Part shown: piece after piece, positions 25,366 to 34,334 of the stretch | Layout: each line of letters opens with the position of its first letter | How positions within the stretch are numbered: position 1 is the first letter of the stretch | Assembly (NCBI GenBank): GCA_017479935.1 | Contig: JAFVBO010000049.1 | Coordinates: forward strand, 1-64,000 | Origin: Lachnospiraceae bacterium | Lineage (GTDB): Bacteria > Bacillota > Clostridia > Lachnospirales > Lachnospiraceae | DNA: 64,000 nucleotides | Direction of reading: 5' to 3' | Program-made: the position numbers and the translations under genes | Notes under the pieces: model-generated | What the model was told of the DNA's origin: nothing | The model's input: the letters and a program-made list of their open reading frames with translations, nothing else | The model's database searches: none

Positions 25366-27711
25366 ATGATTCGAGTATCTTTTAACGACGGCTGGAAATA
25401 CCGTCACACAGATTATGCAGATGACTGGAAGGCAGTGACCCTTCCGCATGACGCGATGCTGCCCGAGCCGCGCACGCCGGAGAGCCCCAGCGGCACCAAC
25501 GCAGGCTTTTTCGAAGGACATGATTATGAGTACGTGAAGGAGTTTGATGCCCCGAAGGACGCGGCCTACATTGAATTTGAAGGCGTGTATCACCGCGCGG
25601 AAGTCACACTGGACGGGGAGAGCGTGCCGGCGCATCCCAACGGCTATTTTGGCTTCCAGATTCCCGTCACCGAGGGGCATCATACGATCCGCGTGCTGGC
25701 GAAGAACAGTGACCAGCCCAACTCCCGCTGGTACTCCGGCGCGGGCATCTATCGCCCGGTGAGCCTCGTGTGCCTTCCAAAGGATCATATCAACCCGAAC
25801 AGCATCGACATTAAGACAGTGGATTATCAGACGCGCACCATCTGCATCACGTTCGAGACGGTTGGCGAAAAAGACTGCTTTATTTCTATCTTAGATGGTG
25901 AAAAAGAGATTACCCGGGTGAAGCCGGCCAAGAGTTCGGTGAAGTTTTCTGTGCCGGAGGCGGAGCTTTGGTCGCCGGAAAATCCGAAGCTGTACACTGC
26001 GCGCTTTACCTTTGGGGAGGACGTGCAGGATGTGCGCTTTGGCATCCGCACCGTGGCGGTGAGCGCGAAGACCGGCCTTTGCATCAATGGAAAGCGGGAA
26101 ATCCTCCTGGGTTCCTGCATGCATCATGACAATGGCATGCTTGGTGCGGTGGGACATCCGTTCGCGGAGCGCCGGAAGGTTGAGCTTCTGAAAAAGGCCG
26201 GCTACAACGCCATCCGCAGCTCCCACAACCCGATCAGCAAGGCCATCCTGGATGCCTGCGATGAGCTGGGCGTTATGGTGATGGATGAGTACGTGGACAT
26301 GTGGTACATCCACAAAACGCAGTTTGACTACGCGTCGTTTGTGGAGAAGAGATGGAAGGAAGACTTACGGCTGCTGGTGCAGAAGGACCGCAATCACCCG
26401 TCGGTCGTGATGTACTCCATCGGAAACGAAGTCGCCGAGACGGCCCAGGAAAAGGGCATCGCCCTGACAGGACAGATGCGCGACTACCTGCACACGCTGG
26501 ATGATCGCCCGGTCAGCTGCGGAATCAACATCTTCTTCAACTTCCTTTCCTCCATGGGATTTGGCGTTTATTCGGACGAGAAGGCCAAGCAGGAGGCTGC
26601 CAAAGCGGCCAAGAGCAAGGGAAAGCCGGCGAAGAAGAAGGCGGTCGGAAGCGAGTTCATCAACAACATCGCCGGCTTCTTCGGCGCGGGCTTCATGAAG
26701 TTCGGCGCCACGCTGCACGGAAGTGATGTAAAGACGAAAGGCGCGTTTGCGAAGATGGACGTGGCCGGCTACAACTACGGCGTCAATCGCTACAAGAAGG
26801 ATTTAAAGAAATATCCGGACCGCGTGATCTTAGGATCGGAAACGTTCTGCAACGACGCCGTCACCTTCTATGATCTGGCGGTGGAAAATCCGGCCCTGAT
26901 CGGTGACTTTGTGTGGACCGGCCTGGATTATCTGGGCGAGATCGGCCTTGGCGCCTGGGAGTACAAGGATTACGCCCCGGTTTTCGAGCACGACCACAAC
27001 TGGCTGACCGCCGGCTGCGGCACGATCGACCTGGTGGGAACGGAAACCAGCCAGATGGCCTACACGCAGGTGGCCTTCGGCATGAGCCCGATCCGCATCG
27101 GCGTAGTTCCGGTGTGCTTCTCCGGCGAGAAGCACTCGCCCGGCGCCTGGCGCACGACGAACGCGGTGGAAAGCTGGAGCTGGAACGGCTGCGACGGAAA
27201 GCAGGCAACGGTAGAAGTGTACGCCCGCGGCGCGGAAGCGGAGCTCCTCTTAAACGGCCAGAGCGTGGGAAGAAAGAAGCTGCCGAAAAATCAGCAGACA
27301 AAGTTTGCGCTGCCCTACCAGGCAGGCGAGCTGACGGCCGTCGTGTACGACGCGGCTGGAAAGGAAACTGCCCGCACCAGTCTTGTCACGGCAGGGGATG
27401 AGACGGAGCTGCGCCTGCTCCCGGAGAAGAATGTGCTTCAGAAGGGCGAGCTGCTGTACGTGCACCTGCGCTACACCGACAAGAACGGTACGGTGAAGCC
27501 GGTGGTGCGCGGCAAGATCGACATAGAGGTGCAGGGCGGAAAGCTGCTGGCCCTCGGAAACGCCTGCTCCTACAACCCGGTCGGCTATCAGGTAACCTCT
27601 ACGGATACCTATTACGGCGAGGCGCTGGCCATCATCGAGCCGCTTGGCGATGTGACCGTGAAGGCGAAGAGCCCGTATGGAGCGAGTGAAGTAAGCGTGA
27701 AGTGCGAGTAG
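25366..27711 (+). CDS. Glycoside hydrolase family 2 (beta-galactosidase-type)
   Basis: A 781-residue cytoplasmic glycosidase (no signal peptide). Order: sugar-binding beta-sandwich (residues 1-170, with SRWYSGAGIYRPV), immunoglobulin-like domain, then the TIM barrel with GSCMHHDNGMLG, SSHNPIS, acid/base SIGNE (Glu355) and nucleophile ILGSE (Glu492), and two C-terminal domains. A Lys/Ala-rich insert near residues 405-430 (AKQEAAKAAKSKGKPAKKK) is unusual. Beta-galactosidase, beta-glucuronidase and related activities all occur in GH2; the exact sugar cannot be read. AGGAGAG precedes the ATG. The TetR regulator downstream is convergent across a terminator. Confidence 0.88.
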   Translation: MIRVSFNDGWKYRHTDYADDWKAVTLPHDAMLPEPRTPESPSGTNAGFFEGHDYEYVKEFDAPKDAAYIEFEGVYHRAEVTLDGESVPAHPNGYFGFQIPVTEGHHTIRVLAKNSDQPNSRWYSGAGIYRPVSLVCLPKDHINPNSIDIKTVDYQTRTICITFETVGEKDCFISILDGEKEITRVKPAKSSVKFSVPEAELWSPENPKLYTARFTFGEDVQDVRFGIRTVAVSAKTGLCINGKREILLGSCMHHDNGMLGAVGHPFAERRKVELLKKAGYNAIRSSHNPISKAILDACDELGVMVMDEYVDMWYIHKTQFDYASFVEKRWKEDLRLLVQKDRNHPSVVMYSIGNEVAETAQEKGIALTGQMRDYLHTLDDRPVSCGINIFFNFLSSMGFGVYSDEKAKQEAAKAAKSKGKPAKKKAVGSEFINNIAGFFGAGFMKFGATLHGSDVKTKGAFAKMDVAGYNYGVNRYKKDLKKYPDRVILGSETFCNDAVTFYDLAVENPALIGDFVWTGLDYLGEIGLGAWEYKDYAPVFEHDHNWLTAGCGTIDLVGTETSQMAYTQVAFGMSPIRIGVVPVCFSGEKHSPGAWRTTNAVESWSWNGCDGKQATVEVYARGAEAELLLNGQSVGRKKLPKNQQTKFALPYQAGELTAVVYDAAGKETARTSLVTAGDETELRLLPEKNVLQKGELLYVHLRYTDKNGTVKPVVRGKIDIEVQGGKLLALGNACSYNPVGYQVTSTDTYYGEALAIIEPLGDVTVKAKSPYGASEVSVKCE

Positions 27712-27732
27712 ATCATTTGTAACTTTTCGTAT

Positions 27733-27749
27733 CTGCTCAGATACTGAGC
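27733..27749. repeat. Short TGCTCA...TGAGCA palindrome
   Basis: Same core as the palindrome at the end of the 118-bp element (97-118 and 48456-48482), seen here alone after the GH2 gene. A further half copy (GCTGAGCAGTTAC) lies near 63535. Confidence 0.5.
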
Positions 27750-27769
27750 ATTATATTACAATCTTAACC

Positions 27770-27803
27770 AAATCCCCTGGCTTTTGAGAGCCGGGGGATT
27801 TTT
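27770..27803. terminator. Bidirectional terminator between GH2 and TetR genes
   Basis: AAATCCCCTGGCT pairs with AGCCGGGGGATTT (13 bp, one G-T), followed by TT on the plus side and flanked by A-rich sequence on the other. It reaches into the TetR stop codon. Confidence 0.8.
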
Positions 27804-28341
27804 ACGCAATCTCGCTCAACATCTGCGCATACGCCTCGCGCGTACACGGCTTCGCCCTTCCGTATTCCAGCCACCGGCGCAGCGCTGCCATCAGGCCGGT
27901 GGTGTGGTATAGAACACTTAAATCGGCCTTCTCTTGCTCCGAAAACACACCGCGCTTTACAAGCTCTGCCGATACGGCTGCCATGATATCCTGCAGCACG
28001 AGGGAAAAATACCAGTTTCCCTGCACGCCAAAATAATATCGGTACAGCCACTCGTTTTCATCCAGATGCGTCAGTACCCGTAAGAAGATCCCCGCACGGG
28101 CCTTTGGATCGGTATAGTTTTCCGCAAAATCCTCAAAACCCAGGTGCGACAGCGCCTCTCGTTCGTCGGTCGCGATCAAATCATACAAATCCCGGTAATG
28201 CGCATAGAATGTGGCGCGAGAAATCGCTGCCGCGTCACAGATCTTTTTGACGTTGATGTTTTTGTGGCCTTCCCGAATCAGATCGCGAAAGGCAGATCGA
28301 ATGATCTGCTCGGTCGTACGTTGGCGAATTTCCTTTGGCAT
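27802..28341 (-). CDS. TetR/AcrR-family transcriptional regulator
   Basis: A 179-residue protein with the N-terminal TetR helix-turn-helix (TEQIIRSAFRDLIRE, then ICDAAAISRATFYAHYRDLYDL) and a C-terminal domain resembling the TetR_C group of clostridial regulators (YRYYFGVQGNWYFSLVL). It is divergent from the membrane-anchored protein gene at 28576. A TTACAC-TTTT-GTGTAA palindrome in the shared upstream region is the natural candidate operator. AAAGGA precedes the ATG. Confidence 0.9.
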   Translation of the reverse strand: MPKEIRQRTTEQIIRSAFRDLIREGHKNINVKKICDAAAISRATFYAHYRDLYDLIATDEREALSHLGFEDFAENYTDPKARAGIFLRVLTHLDENEWLYRYYFGVQGNWYFSLVLQDIMAAVSAELVKRGVFSEQEKADLSVLYHTTGLMAALRRWLEYGRAKPCTREAYAQMLSEIA

Positions 28342-28401
28342 AGTCTTATTCCTTTCATTTCAGCGCTGCAAAGGACCTGCTGGAAAAGGTCTATTCTTTG
28401 T

Positions 28402-28417
28402 TTACACTTTTGTGTAA
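28402..28417. promoter_or_regulatory. Candidate TetR operator
   Basis: A perfect palindrome, TTACACTTTTGTGTAA, 60 bases upstream of the TetR start in the intergenic region shared with the divergent gene. A further TTACAC half-site lies near 28460. Confidence 0.5.
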
Positions 28418-28575
28418 TTGCTTTGTTTCCATACACCAATTCTATTACGTTTACTTACCTTACACAACTGCTTTTTTGTAAATTGTATCATTTGCTCCTT
28501 CCATCTACACTGTGTTCGCATGGCAGCAACATGCAAAGCCATACCTTGCAGAGAGAACATAAGGAGAATTGAATC

Positions 28576-29613
28576 ATGAAAACCCATCCTAACATCTTGC
28601 GATGCGCAGCACTTCTTTGCAGCATCGTTTGTCTGACACAGTCGTTTATGATGGCCAAGGCAGCAGAAACGTACACGGTAGCGGATGTCAAAACCGGTGA
28701 TGTGATCTGCTTTGGCACTCCCGATGAGGCGAGCGGATTTGACGGAAAGTGGCTGGTATTAGATCCCAGCAAGACAAACACCGGAGCTGACGGAATGTTC
28801 CTGACGACTTTGAACCTTGTTGGCAGCGCGGATGGTTCGACGCTTTTGTTCCGCGAAATCGGTGATGTATCTGTGTCCTTCTCGGACCGCGGCGAAGCCT
28901 TCGCGGCTGAACATCCCGGTGTGACCGACTACCGTGGAAGTGACCTGCAGCTTTGGTGCGCCGCCTTCCCGGAAAAGTATCTGTCTGATGCGGAGACGCT
29001 TGCGCTGCTTCCAACCTACCTTTCGGACGAGGCCATTGTGATCCCTGGTTTCAGCATTCCGCTTCCCGGCGCAACAAACGGAACGGTGGATTTTGATCCC
29101 GCGCCGGAGGTGTTAGACGGGGATCAGATTTTCATTCTGTCCGTGAAGGAGGCGACGAACGAAAGCTACGGTTTTGCAGACAACCGCTCCCGCGTGGCTT
29201 TTTTCAAGGGAACGGAGGGCGGCTACTTTCTGCGTTCGCCCCATATTCCTACCTTCCCGCTTGACGTAGGATTTGTCTTTTCTTTCGGTGCCGTCATGGA
29301 CTATCCCGTGAACGCGAAGAGCTTGTATGAGATGAGCACATACGCCCGCCCTGCCTGCAATCTGGACAGTTCTAAGATCACGAACCTGGAAGCGCTTGCC
29401 ACCGTGGACGGCCGCACCATCTGGCGCGCCAGCTTTGAAGGCGGAGAAGCCAACGAAACCTCCTACGATCTTTCCCTGCCCGTGGTAGGCGAGGTCATGG
29501 ACCTGGCTGGCATGGTCCGGACAGCTTTTATCGTCGTCGTGGTTGTGCTCGTTCTTTTGCTGGCGCTGATTGTGAGAGGAATTGTGCGGCTAGTCCGCAA
29601 GAAGAAGGCGTAA
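28576..29613 (+). CDS. Membrane-anchored surface protein, DUF6273-like
   Basis: A 345-residue protein with an N-terminal signal peptide (cleavage probably after MMAKAAE near residue 30), an extracellular domain, and one C-terminal membrane helix (TAFIVVVVVLVLLLALIV) followed by RKKKA, so it is anchored with the bulk outside. The domain opens with DVICFG...GKWLVLDPS...LLFREIGDV, like the DUF6273 proteins of clostridial cell surfaces, often found with other surface modules; no function is known. AAGGAGA precedes the ATG. Divergent from TetR and followed by two hairpins. Confidence 0.75.
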   Translation: MKTHPNILRCAALLCSIVCLTQSFMMAKAAETYTVADVKTGDVICFGTPDEASGFDGKWLVLDPSKTNTGADGMFLTTLNLVGSADGSTLLFREIGDVSVSFSDRGEAFAAEHPGVTDYRGSDLQLWCAAFPEKYLSDAETLALLPTYLSDEAIVIPGFSIPLPGATNGTVDFDPAPEVLDGDQIFILSVKEATNESYGFADNRSRVAFFKGTEGGYFLRSPHIPTFPLDVGFVFSFGAVMDYPVNAKSLYEMSTYARPACNLDSSKITNLEALATVDGRTIWRASFEGGEANETSYDLSLPVVGEVMDLAGMVRTAFIVVVVVLVLLLALIVRGIVRLVRKKKA

Positions 29614-29654
29614 CGGCAGTGTTTTACTCTTGAGGTAGATTATGGACGTGGCGT

Positions 29655-29680
29655 GGGGCGTGAAAAGGGCTCCACGCCCC
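29655..29680 (+). terminator. Hairpin past the surface protein gene
   Basis: GGGGCGTG pairs perfectly with CACGCCCC; no T run follows directly. Confidence 0.5.
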
Positions 29681-29705
29681 GCAAACAAGCGCCAAAGAAA
29701 CAAAA

Positions 29706-29742
29706 AAAGAGGGCAGCGTGCGAAATGCACGCTGCCTTCTTT
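29706..29742. terminator. Bidirectional terminator between convergent genes
   Basis: A 16-bp stem, AAAGAGGGCAGCGTGC with GCACGCTGCCTTCTTT (one G-T pair), GAAAT loop and A/T tails on both sides; ends the flavin reductase transcript on the minus strand. Confidence 0.9.
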
Positions 29743-29753
29743 GAACAGTCAAA

Positions 29754-31667
29754 TTAGATCTCAGCTGCGATGGTTTCCGCTACGGCGTAGCCAAAGCCCA
29801 TGCCGCAGTCAAAGCCCATGCCGTACTGCTTGCCGTCCTTCTCCTCGATGGAGCCAAGAACGTCGCCGGCGCCGTAGAGACCGGAGATGGCCTCGCCGCC
29901 TTCGTACATAGGAGCCTTTAAGACGTGGCCGGCGTCATCGGCGCAAAGGCCAGCGCTGGTCAGGTAGAAGGTAGGATCGACCTTGATCAGGTTGATGCCC
30001 TGGAACACGTCGATGTAAGGGCAGTTGCCGCGGCCGAATTCATCCTTTGTGCCGGCCAGGGCAGCGGCGTTGTTGGCCTCGATGGCAGCTGCCAGGCCCG
30101 GAAGATTCAGCTCTTCGGCAGCGGCTTCGACGGTGTCGTAGTGAAGAACTTCACCGCGGTTGTACATCGCCTCGTAGGTGTTGAAGCCGTAGTCAAGGTA
30201 ATTCTTCGTGGACGGAGCGGAGTTCTCGTCAAAGACGTACCAGAACTCGTCGCCATTCGCGGGATCCAGCTTGCACTTCGCCATCTTCTCGTGGTTTCCG
30301 CTCATGATGTTGCCGACGCTGTCGCCAGACTTGTTCACCATGATACCAGGCGTGGAGTAGTGGATGAAGGCCAGCTCAAAGTAGGTGGAGCTGGACAGGT
30401 AGCCGGGCAGGTACTGGCCGATGCATTCCATCGCGGAACCGGCAGCTAAACCAGCCTGGATGCCGTCACCGGTGGAAGCGGAGCAGCAGTTGAAGAACTT
30501 GCCGACGTAATCCGGATAGTACTCCGCGATCATGTCCGCGTTGCGGGCGAAACCGCCGGAGGAAAGCAGGACAGCCTTCGCGTTGACGGTCAGCTTGTAG
30601 CCGTTCTCCTCATCGTTCGACTTCACGCCGACGGCCTTGATACCGGTTACCTTGCCGCTCTCGTCCTGGATGAGCTCGGTCATCTTGGTCATGTACTTGA
30701 TTTCGCCTTCGGGGTGCTTTTCGATGCGCTGAGCCAGAGCCATCATGGCATAGCCGGCGCCGCCCATGTAGCAGCCGGGGGCTAAGTACATCGTGGTTCC
30801 GTAGGTGACTTCGCCTTCGAAGGAACCTAAGGTCATGAAGCCGATACCGATGCTCTTAAACCACTCGGCGGCTTCACCCAGCTTCGCGTAAGCCACGCGC
30901 TCGAAAGGCATCTTGCCTTCGTAGTGATCCATCTCGGGCTTGATCATGCCGTTAAGAAGAGCGATCCAGGCGTCGATGTCCAGGTTGTAAGGCTGGGTGG
31001 ACTTGCCGTCCACATCGTAATTGGAGAGGGTCGGAGCGCCGATGGCAGCCACGCCGGAGTAGGTCATGGCCATGGAACCGCCGGGGATGCCTCTCTTCTC
31101 CACAACCAGGACCTTCTTGCCCAGGTCAAGGAGCTTCGCAGCCGCGACTAAGCCTGCGGTGCCGGCGCCTACGACGACGACATCGACATCCAGGGTCTCT
31201 TCCGCGTTCACATCCTCTTCCGCGACAGCGCCGAAGAAATCGGTCAGCTCATAGCCGGCCAGCTGGATTGCCTGCATAACGGCAACCTTGATGGCCATGG
31301 AGGTGGTGGAGCAACCGCGCAGGTTGGGAACGTTGACGCTCTGGTTGGCTACGATGGCCTTCGGGATACGGGCACAGGCATAGTTGCCGATACCGATGGT
31401 TTCCTTGTGGGAGACGACCTTGCAGTCGGTGATGACGCCGTCAAAGATGGACGTCGAAACATAGACATAATCCTCATGACCCATTGCCTTGGTCATGTAC
31501 TTGCCATCGCGATGGCCTTCCGCGTTGGCTTCGGTAGCGGGGACTTCAACGGCTTCCGCTTCGCCATCCGCGAAAACGGTGGCATTCATCATACCGGCGG
31601 CAGCTAAGGTGGCAGCGCCTGCGGCAGCACCCTTTAAGAAGCTGCGGCGGGAAATTTTCTTGCTCAT
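29754..31667 (-). CDS. Tat-exported FMN/FAD reductase (flavocytochrome c-type, haem-free)
   Basis: A 637-residue protein beginning MSKKISRRSFLKGAAAG, a Tat signal. Residues 50-140 form an FMN-binding domain with GCSTTS, whose Ser123 matches the covalent flavinylation site. From about 155 runs the FAD domain (VVVVGAGTAGLVAAAKL) with the fumarate/urocanate reductase layout. It would take electrons through bound FMN and reduce an unsaturated organic acid outside the membrane. No flavin transferase (ApbE) lies in view. AAGGAGG sets the ATG at 31667. The divergent LysR gene is its likely regulator. Substrate unknown: fumarate, urocanate or another enoate are all possible; histidine-degradation genes at 42-45.6 kb make urocanate worth testing. 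Confidence 0.88.
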   Translation of the reverse strand: MSKKISRRSFLKGAAAGAATLAAAGMMNATVFADGEAEAVEVPATEANAEGHRDGKYMTKAMGHEDYVYVSTSIFDGVITDCKVVSHKETIGIGNYACARIPKAIVANQSVNVPNLRGCSTTSMAIKVAVMQAIQLAGYELTDFFGAVAEEDVNAEETLDVDVVVVGAGTAGLVAAAKLLDLGKKVLVVEKRGIPGGSMAMTYSGVAAIGAPTLSNYDVDGKSTQPYNLDIDAWIALLNGMIKPEMDHYEGKMPFERVAYAKLGEAAEWFKSIGIGFMTLGSFEGEVTYGTTMYLAPGCYMGGAGYAMMALAQRIEKHPEGEIKYMTKMTELIQDESGKVTGIKAVGVKSNDEENGYKLTVNAKAVLLSSGGFARNADMIAEYYPDYVGKFFNCCSASTGDGIQAGLAAGSAMECIGQYLPGYLSSSTYFELAFIHYSTPGIMVNKSGDSVGNIMSGNHEKMAKCKLDPANGDEFWYVFDENSAPSTKNYLDYGFNTYEAMYNRGEVLHYDTVEAAAEELNLPGLAAAIEANNAAALAGTKDEFGRGNCPYIDVFQGINLIKVDPTFYLTSAGLCADDAGHVLKAPMYEGGEAISGLYGAGDVLGSIEEKDGKQYGMGFDCGMGFGYAVAETIAAEI

Positions 31668-31786
31668 GATAATATCCTCCTTCATGATGGGACAATCCAT
31701 AAATAGCAACGGCTGACAGGTCACGCCGGGGCGAAGCCATGCTTCGTTCATCAGTGACTATTTATGGTCATCGCACAGATATTGGT

Positions 31787-31816
31787 ATTATAAAAAATGC
31801 AACAAGCACTTGTAAA
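31787..31816 (-). promoter_or_regulatory. Promoter of the flavin reductase gene
   Basis: On the minus strand TTTACA-N18-TATAAT, about 120 bases before the start codon. Confidence 0.65.
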
Positions 31817-31839
31817 CTACCCCTTTCTTATAGTATTAT
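31810..31839 (+). promoter_or_regulatory. Promoter of the LysR gene
   Basis: TTGTAA-N18-TATTAT. Its -35 box overlaps that of the opposite promoter, so the two must compete. Confidence 0.5.
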
Positions 31840-31864
31840 AACCCAAAGGTTAGAACGAGGTTAT
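31838..31864. promoter_or_regulatory. Candidate LysR-binding site
   Basis: ATAACC at 31838-31843 and GGTTAT at 31859-31864, with an inner GGTTA, in the divergent LysR/flavin reductase region; overlaps the LysR promoter, fitting autoregulation. Confidence 0.45.
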
Positions 31865-31888
31865 GATGGAGAGTGAGGAGGTGTGAAG

Positions 31889-32803
31889 ATGTCGGAACAG
31901 AGCAGAGATAAAGTGCAATTCTCCTTTTTGGATCGCCACCTGGATGCATTCTGGATGGTGGCGGAGAAGGGAAGCTTTTTAGGCGCGGCCAAGGCTTTGT
32001 ACATCTCCCAGCCGGCACTCACAAAGCAGATCAACCGTCTGGAGGAACAGGTAGGCTTCCGATTGTTTAAAAGAAGCAACAAAGGCGCGGTGCTGACGCA
32101 GGCGGGGGAGAGGTTTCTTCTGGAGACCCACCGGCTGCAGGAGGAATATGAAACCCTGGTGCGGGACTGCCGGCAGATCGCCGCGAACGAGCGCGGAAAA
32201 CTGCGGGTTGGATACTTTGTGAACGTCCGGAGCAGCTATTCTCTGGTGGTGGCGGAGGCGTACCACAAACGCTACCCGGAAGAGGAGATGGAGCTTCTGG
32301 AGATCTCCACGGACAGCTGTCTGCGCGATTTACTTCGGGAGCGGGTGGATGTGTTCGCCGGCTATGATTCGAGGGGCTTTGACCGGGAGGATGTGGTGTT
32401 CTGCCCGTTAAAGAGCTGGGATTATTATGTCAATCTCCCGCCGGGGCATGTGCTGTGTGAGAAGGGGGAACTGGCCGCAGAGGATCTGGCCGGGCAGAAG
32501 TTGATGATGCCGCCCTACGGGATCTTTCGCGGAACGGATGCTTTGCTGGACCGGATCCGGAGCCTGGATCCCGGGACGGACATTATGACAGAGATTTATG
32601 ACAACACCACCTATTTCCGCTGCGCCATGCAGGGAAGGATTGCCGTGTACTTTGGGCATCCGGCGGAAGATCCCGCCTATGTGACGCGGCATCTGATCTG
32701 GGAGCCAAAGGCAGCTCACGGGATCATTTACCGGAAGAATCCGGCCGAAAACGTTTGGCGCTTTGTGACGCTGGCGAAGGAGCTGGACGCGTCGGGGAGC
32801 TGA
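31889..32803 (+). CDS. LysR-family transcriptional regulator
   Basis: A 304-residue regulator: winged helix-turn-helix in residues 12-75 (FWMVAEKGSFLGAAKALYISQPALTK is the typical layout) and a periplasmic-binding-like effector domain after about residue 95. It is divergent from the Tat flavin reductase and most likely controls it in response to the reductase substrate. GAGGAGG lies 6 bases before the ATG at 31889; a GTG at 31883 is the alternative. Confidence 0.92.
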   Translation: MSEQSRDKVQFSFLDRHLDAFWMVAEKGSFLGAAKALYISQPALTKQINRLEEQVGFRLFKRSNKGAVLTQAGERFLLETHRLQEEYETLVRDCRQIAANERGKLRVGYFVNVRSSYSLVVAEAYHKRYPEEEMELLEISTDSCLRDLLRERVDVFAGYDSRGFDREDVVFCPLKSWDYYVNLPPGHVLCEKGELAAEDLAGQKLMMPPYGIFRGTDALLDRIRSLDPGTDIMTEIYDNTTYFRCAMQGRIAVYFGHPAEDPAYVTRHLIWEPKAAHGIIYRKNPAENVWRFVTLAKELDASGS

Positions 32804-32824
32804 CAGGGGCGCTTCTGTCAGCTC
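32797..32824. terminator. Bidirectional hairpin between LysR and LacI genes
   Basis: A perfect 10-bp stem GAGCTGACAG/CTGTCAGCTC that includes the LysR stop codon and sits between the two convergent genes. Confidence 0.65.
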
Positions 32825-32828
32825 CTTG

Positions 32829-33869
32829 TCATATGGTGGTTTCCCGCCAGACAAGATCCGTCTGGGTGTGGACAATCCGGTAGTCCAGCGAGGGCTCCTT
32901 GATACGGGTCATCAAAAGCTGCACGGCGGTGAAAGCCATGATCTGTGTATGAATGTGAACCGTGCTCATCGTCGGGCGGCTGACCCGGGATTCAGGCGCG
33001 TCATCAAAGCCCAGGATGCGGACGTCCTCCGGAACGCTTTTTCCGATGAAAAACAGGGCGCGGAGGACATCCCGGGCCACGAAGTCGTTGGCACAGATGA
33101 ACACATCCGGCAATTCCTTTAAGGCATCCAGTTCTTTCGCAATCGTATCTATGTCATTACAGGAAAAACAGTACTTTTCTTCCACCGGAACACCGGCCAT
33201 TAACATGGCGCAGCGAAAAGCCGTGTAGCGCTCAAAGAAGGACTGGCAGTGGTCGTAATTCCCGATAAAGCCGATCTTTGTAAGCCCCTGGGAGATCATA
33301 CTGTTGACAAAACGGGTGATTTCCGTTGTGTTGTCCATGAACAGCTGATCTGCGTTCAGGGACAACCCGTCCCGCTTGGAAGGCGTATCCACGAAAAGGA
33401 TCGGGATGCCAAGGTCACATAGCATCTCGTCATACGGGCGGTCAAACATCTCGATGCAGAGGATGGCCTTTACCTGTTCCGGACGGAAGGTCATCGGGAG
33501 GGTTTTCTCCCGCAGATTTGCCTCGCTGACGCGGTGCGTATTCATCGTATAGCCGAGCTGTGAAATTTCACGCTGAAATTTGTCCAGCATCAGAGAAGCA
33601 AAGTGCGACTGTGTCAGAAAGACGGTGGTGAAAAGGGCAATTTCTCCTAAGTAGGAAGGCTGAGGCGCTGTACCTGCGGCTGTCTCGGATACGGCGGCAA
33701 GAGCGTTGACATAAGAGAACTGTTTATAGCCCATCTCCACGGCCTTTTGTAAGATTTTGTCCCGCGTGGCTTCGGCGAGGCCGTCGGAGTTGTTGATGGC
33801 TTTAGAAACCGTGTTGCGGGAAACACCCAATGCATCTGCAATATCTTGTATGGTCACTTTCTTTTTCAT
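32829..33869 (-). CDS. LacI-family regulator of the sucrose operon
   Basis: A 346-residue regulator: N-terminal LacI helix-turn-helix (VTIQDIADALGVSRNTVSKAINNSDG) and a sugar-binding C-terminal domain with the FICANDFVARDVLRAL and ILGFDDAPESRVSRP signatures. It is divergent from the amylosucrase/fructokinase operon and a perfect LacI-type palindrome lies on that operon's promoter, so it very likely represses sucrose use. I chose the ATG at 33869; a TTG lies two codons upstream. The ribosome site is weak (GGATG). Confidence 0.9.
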   Translation of the reverse strand: MKKKVTIQDIADALGVSRNTVSKAINNSDGLAEATRDKILQKAVEMGYKQFSYVNALAAVSETAAGTAPQPSYLGEIALFTTVFLTQSHFASLMLDKFQREISQLGYTMNTHRVSEANLREKTLPMTFRPEQVKAILCIEMFDRPYDEMLCDLGIPILFVDTPSKRDGLSLNADQLFMDNTTEITRFVNSMISQGLTKIGFIGNYDHCQSFFERYTAFRCAMLMAGVPVEEKYCFSCNDIDTIAKELDALKELPDVFICANDFVARDVLRALFFIGKSVPEDVRILGFDDAPESRVSRPTMSTVHIHTQIMAFTAVQLLMTRIKEPSLDYRIVHTQTDLVWRETTI

Positions 33870-33981
33870 TTGCAAACATCCATTCTGAAATAGTAAAATC
33901 GGCTACGAGGAGGCTTTTGGCCTGTGCAATCAGGAAATCCGGGCAAGTTTTTGAAAGTAGTTAAATCGAAATTGAAACATG

Positions 33982-34011
33982 AGTATAGCATAGGAAGAAA
34001 GTATATGTCAA
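33982..34011 (-). promoter_or_regulatory. Promoter of the LacI gene
   Basis: Minus strand TTGACA-N18-TATACT, close to consensus, about 110 bases before the start codon. Confidence 0.7.
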
Positions 34012-34089
34012 ATGGATCGGGCTGTCCCGTTATCGTAGTGCCATGCCAAGGCAAGAGTGCTTATGCATGCAAAACCCCTTTTGATGACT

Positions 34090-34255
34090 GGTGACCCGTG
34101 AACAGGAACGAATTGTGTGCAAATGCAAAATGAAGCTTGACAAGAAATGCAGGTAAATGTACTATATGATTTGCAAATGCACACAATACAGCGTGCGAAT
34201 GCACGGAGCCCGCATTGTGTTCCTCTGCTGTTACTATTCACGGGTCAATAGTAAC
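34090..34255. repeat. Foldback element bounded by CACGGGTC-core motifs
   Basis: Left end GGTGACCCGTGAACAGGAAC; right end, at 34230-34255, GTTACTAT and ATAGTAAC around a TCACGGGTCA core. The two ends are inverted relative to each other. Inside, ATTGTGTGCAAATGCAAA (34112-34129) pairs with TTTGCAAATGCACACAAT (34170-34187), and a further stem pairs ACAATACAGCG with CGCATTGTGT. Same design as the element at 1620-1811. Confidence 0.7.
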
Positions 34256-34294
34256 GGCATTCTTGAATTGCTAAGGAAGAGCTCCTTTCAAGGC

Positions 34295-34323
34295 TTGACA
34301 GGCGGGAACGGATATGATAGGAT
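34295..34323 (+). promoter_or_regulatory. Promoter of the amylosucrase operon
   Basis: TTGACA-N17-TAGGAT; predicted start near 34330, directly before the LacI operator. Confidence 0.7.
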
Positions 34324-34334
34324 GCCGATAGGAT

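Noticed and set aside
34313-34318. TATGAT as the -10 box of the amylosucrase promoter
   Set aside because: Only 12 bases from the TTGACA; TAGGAT at 34318-34323 gives the normal 17-base spacing.
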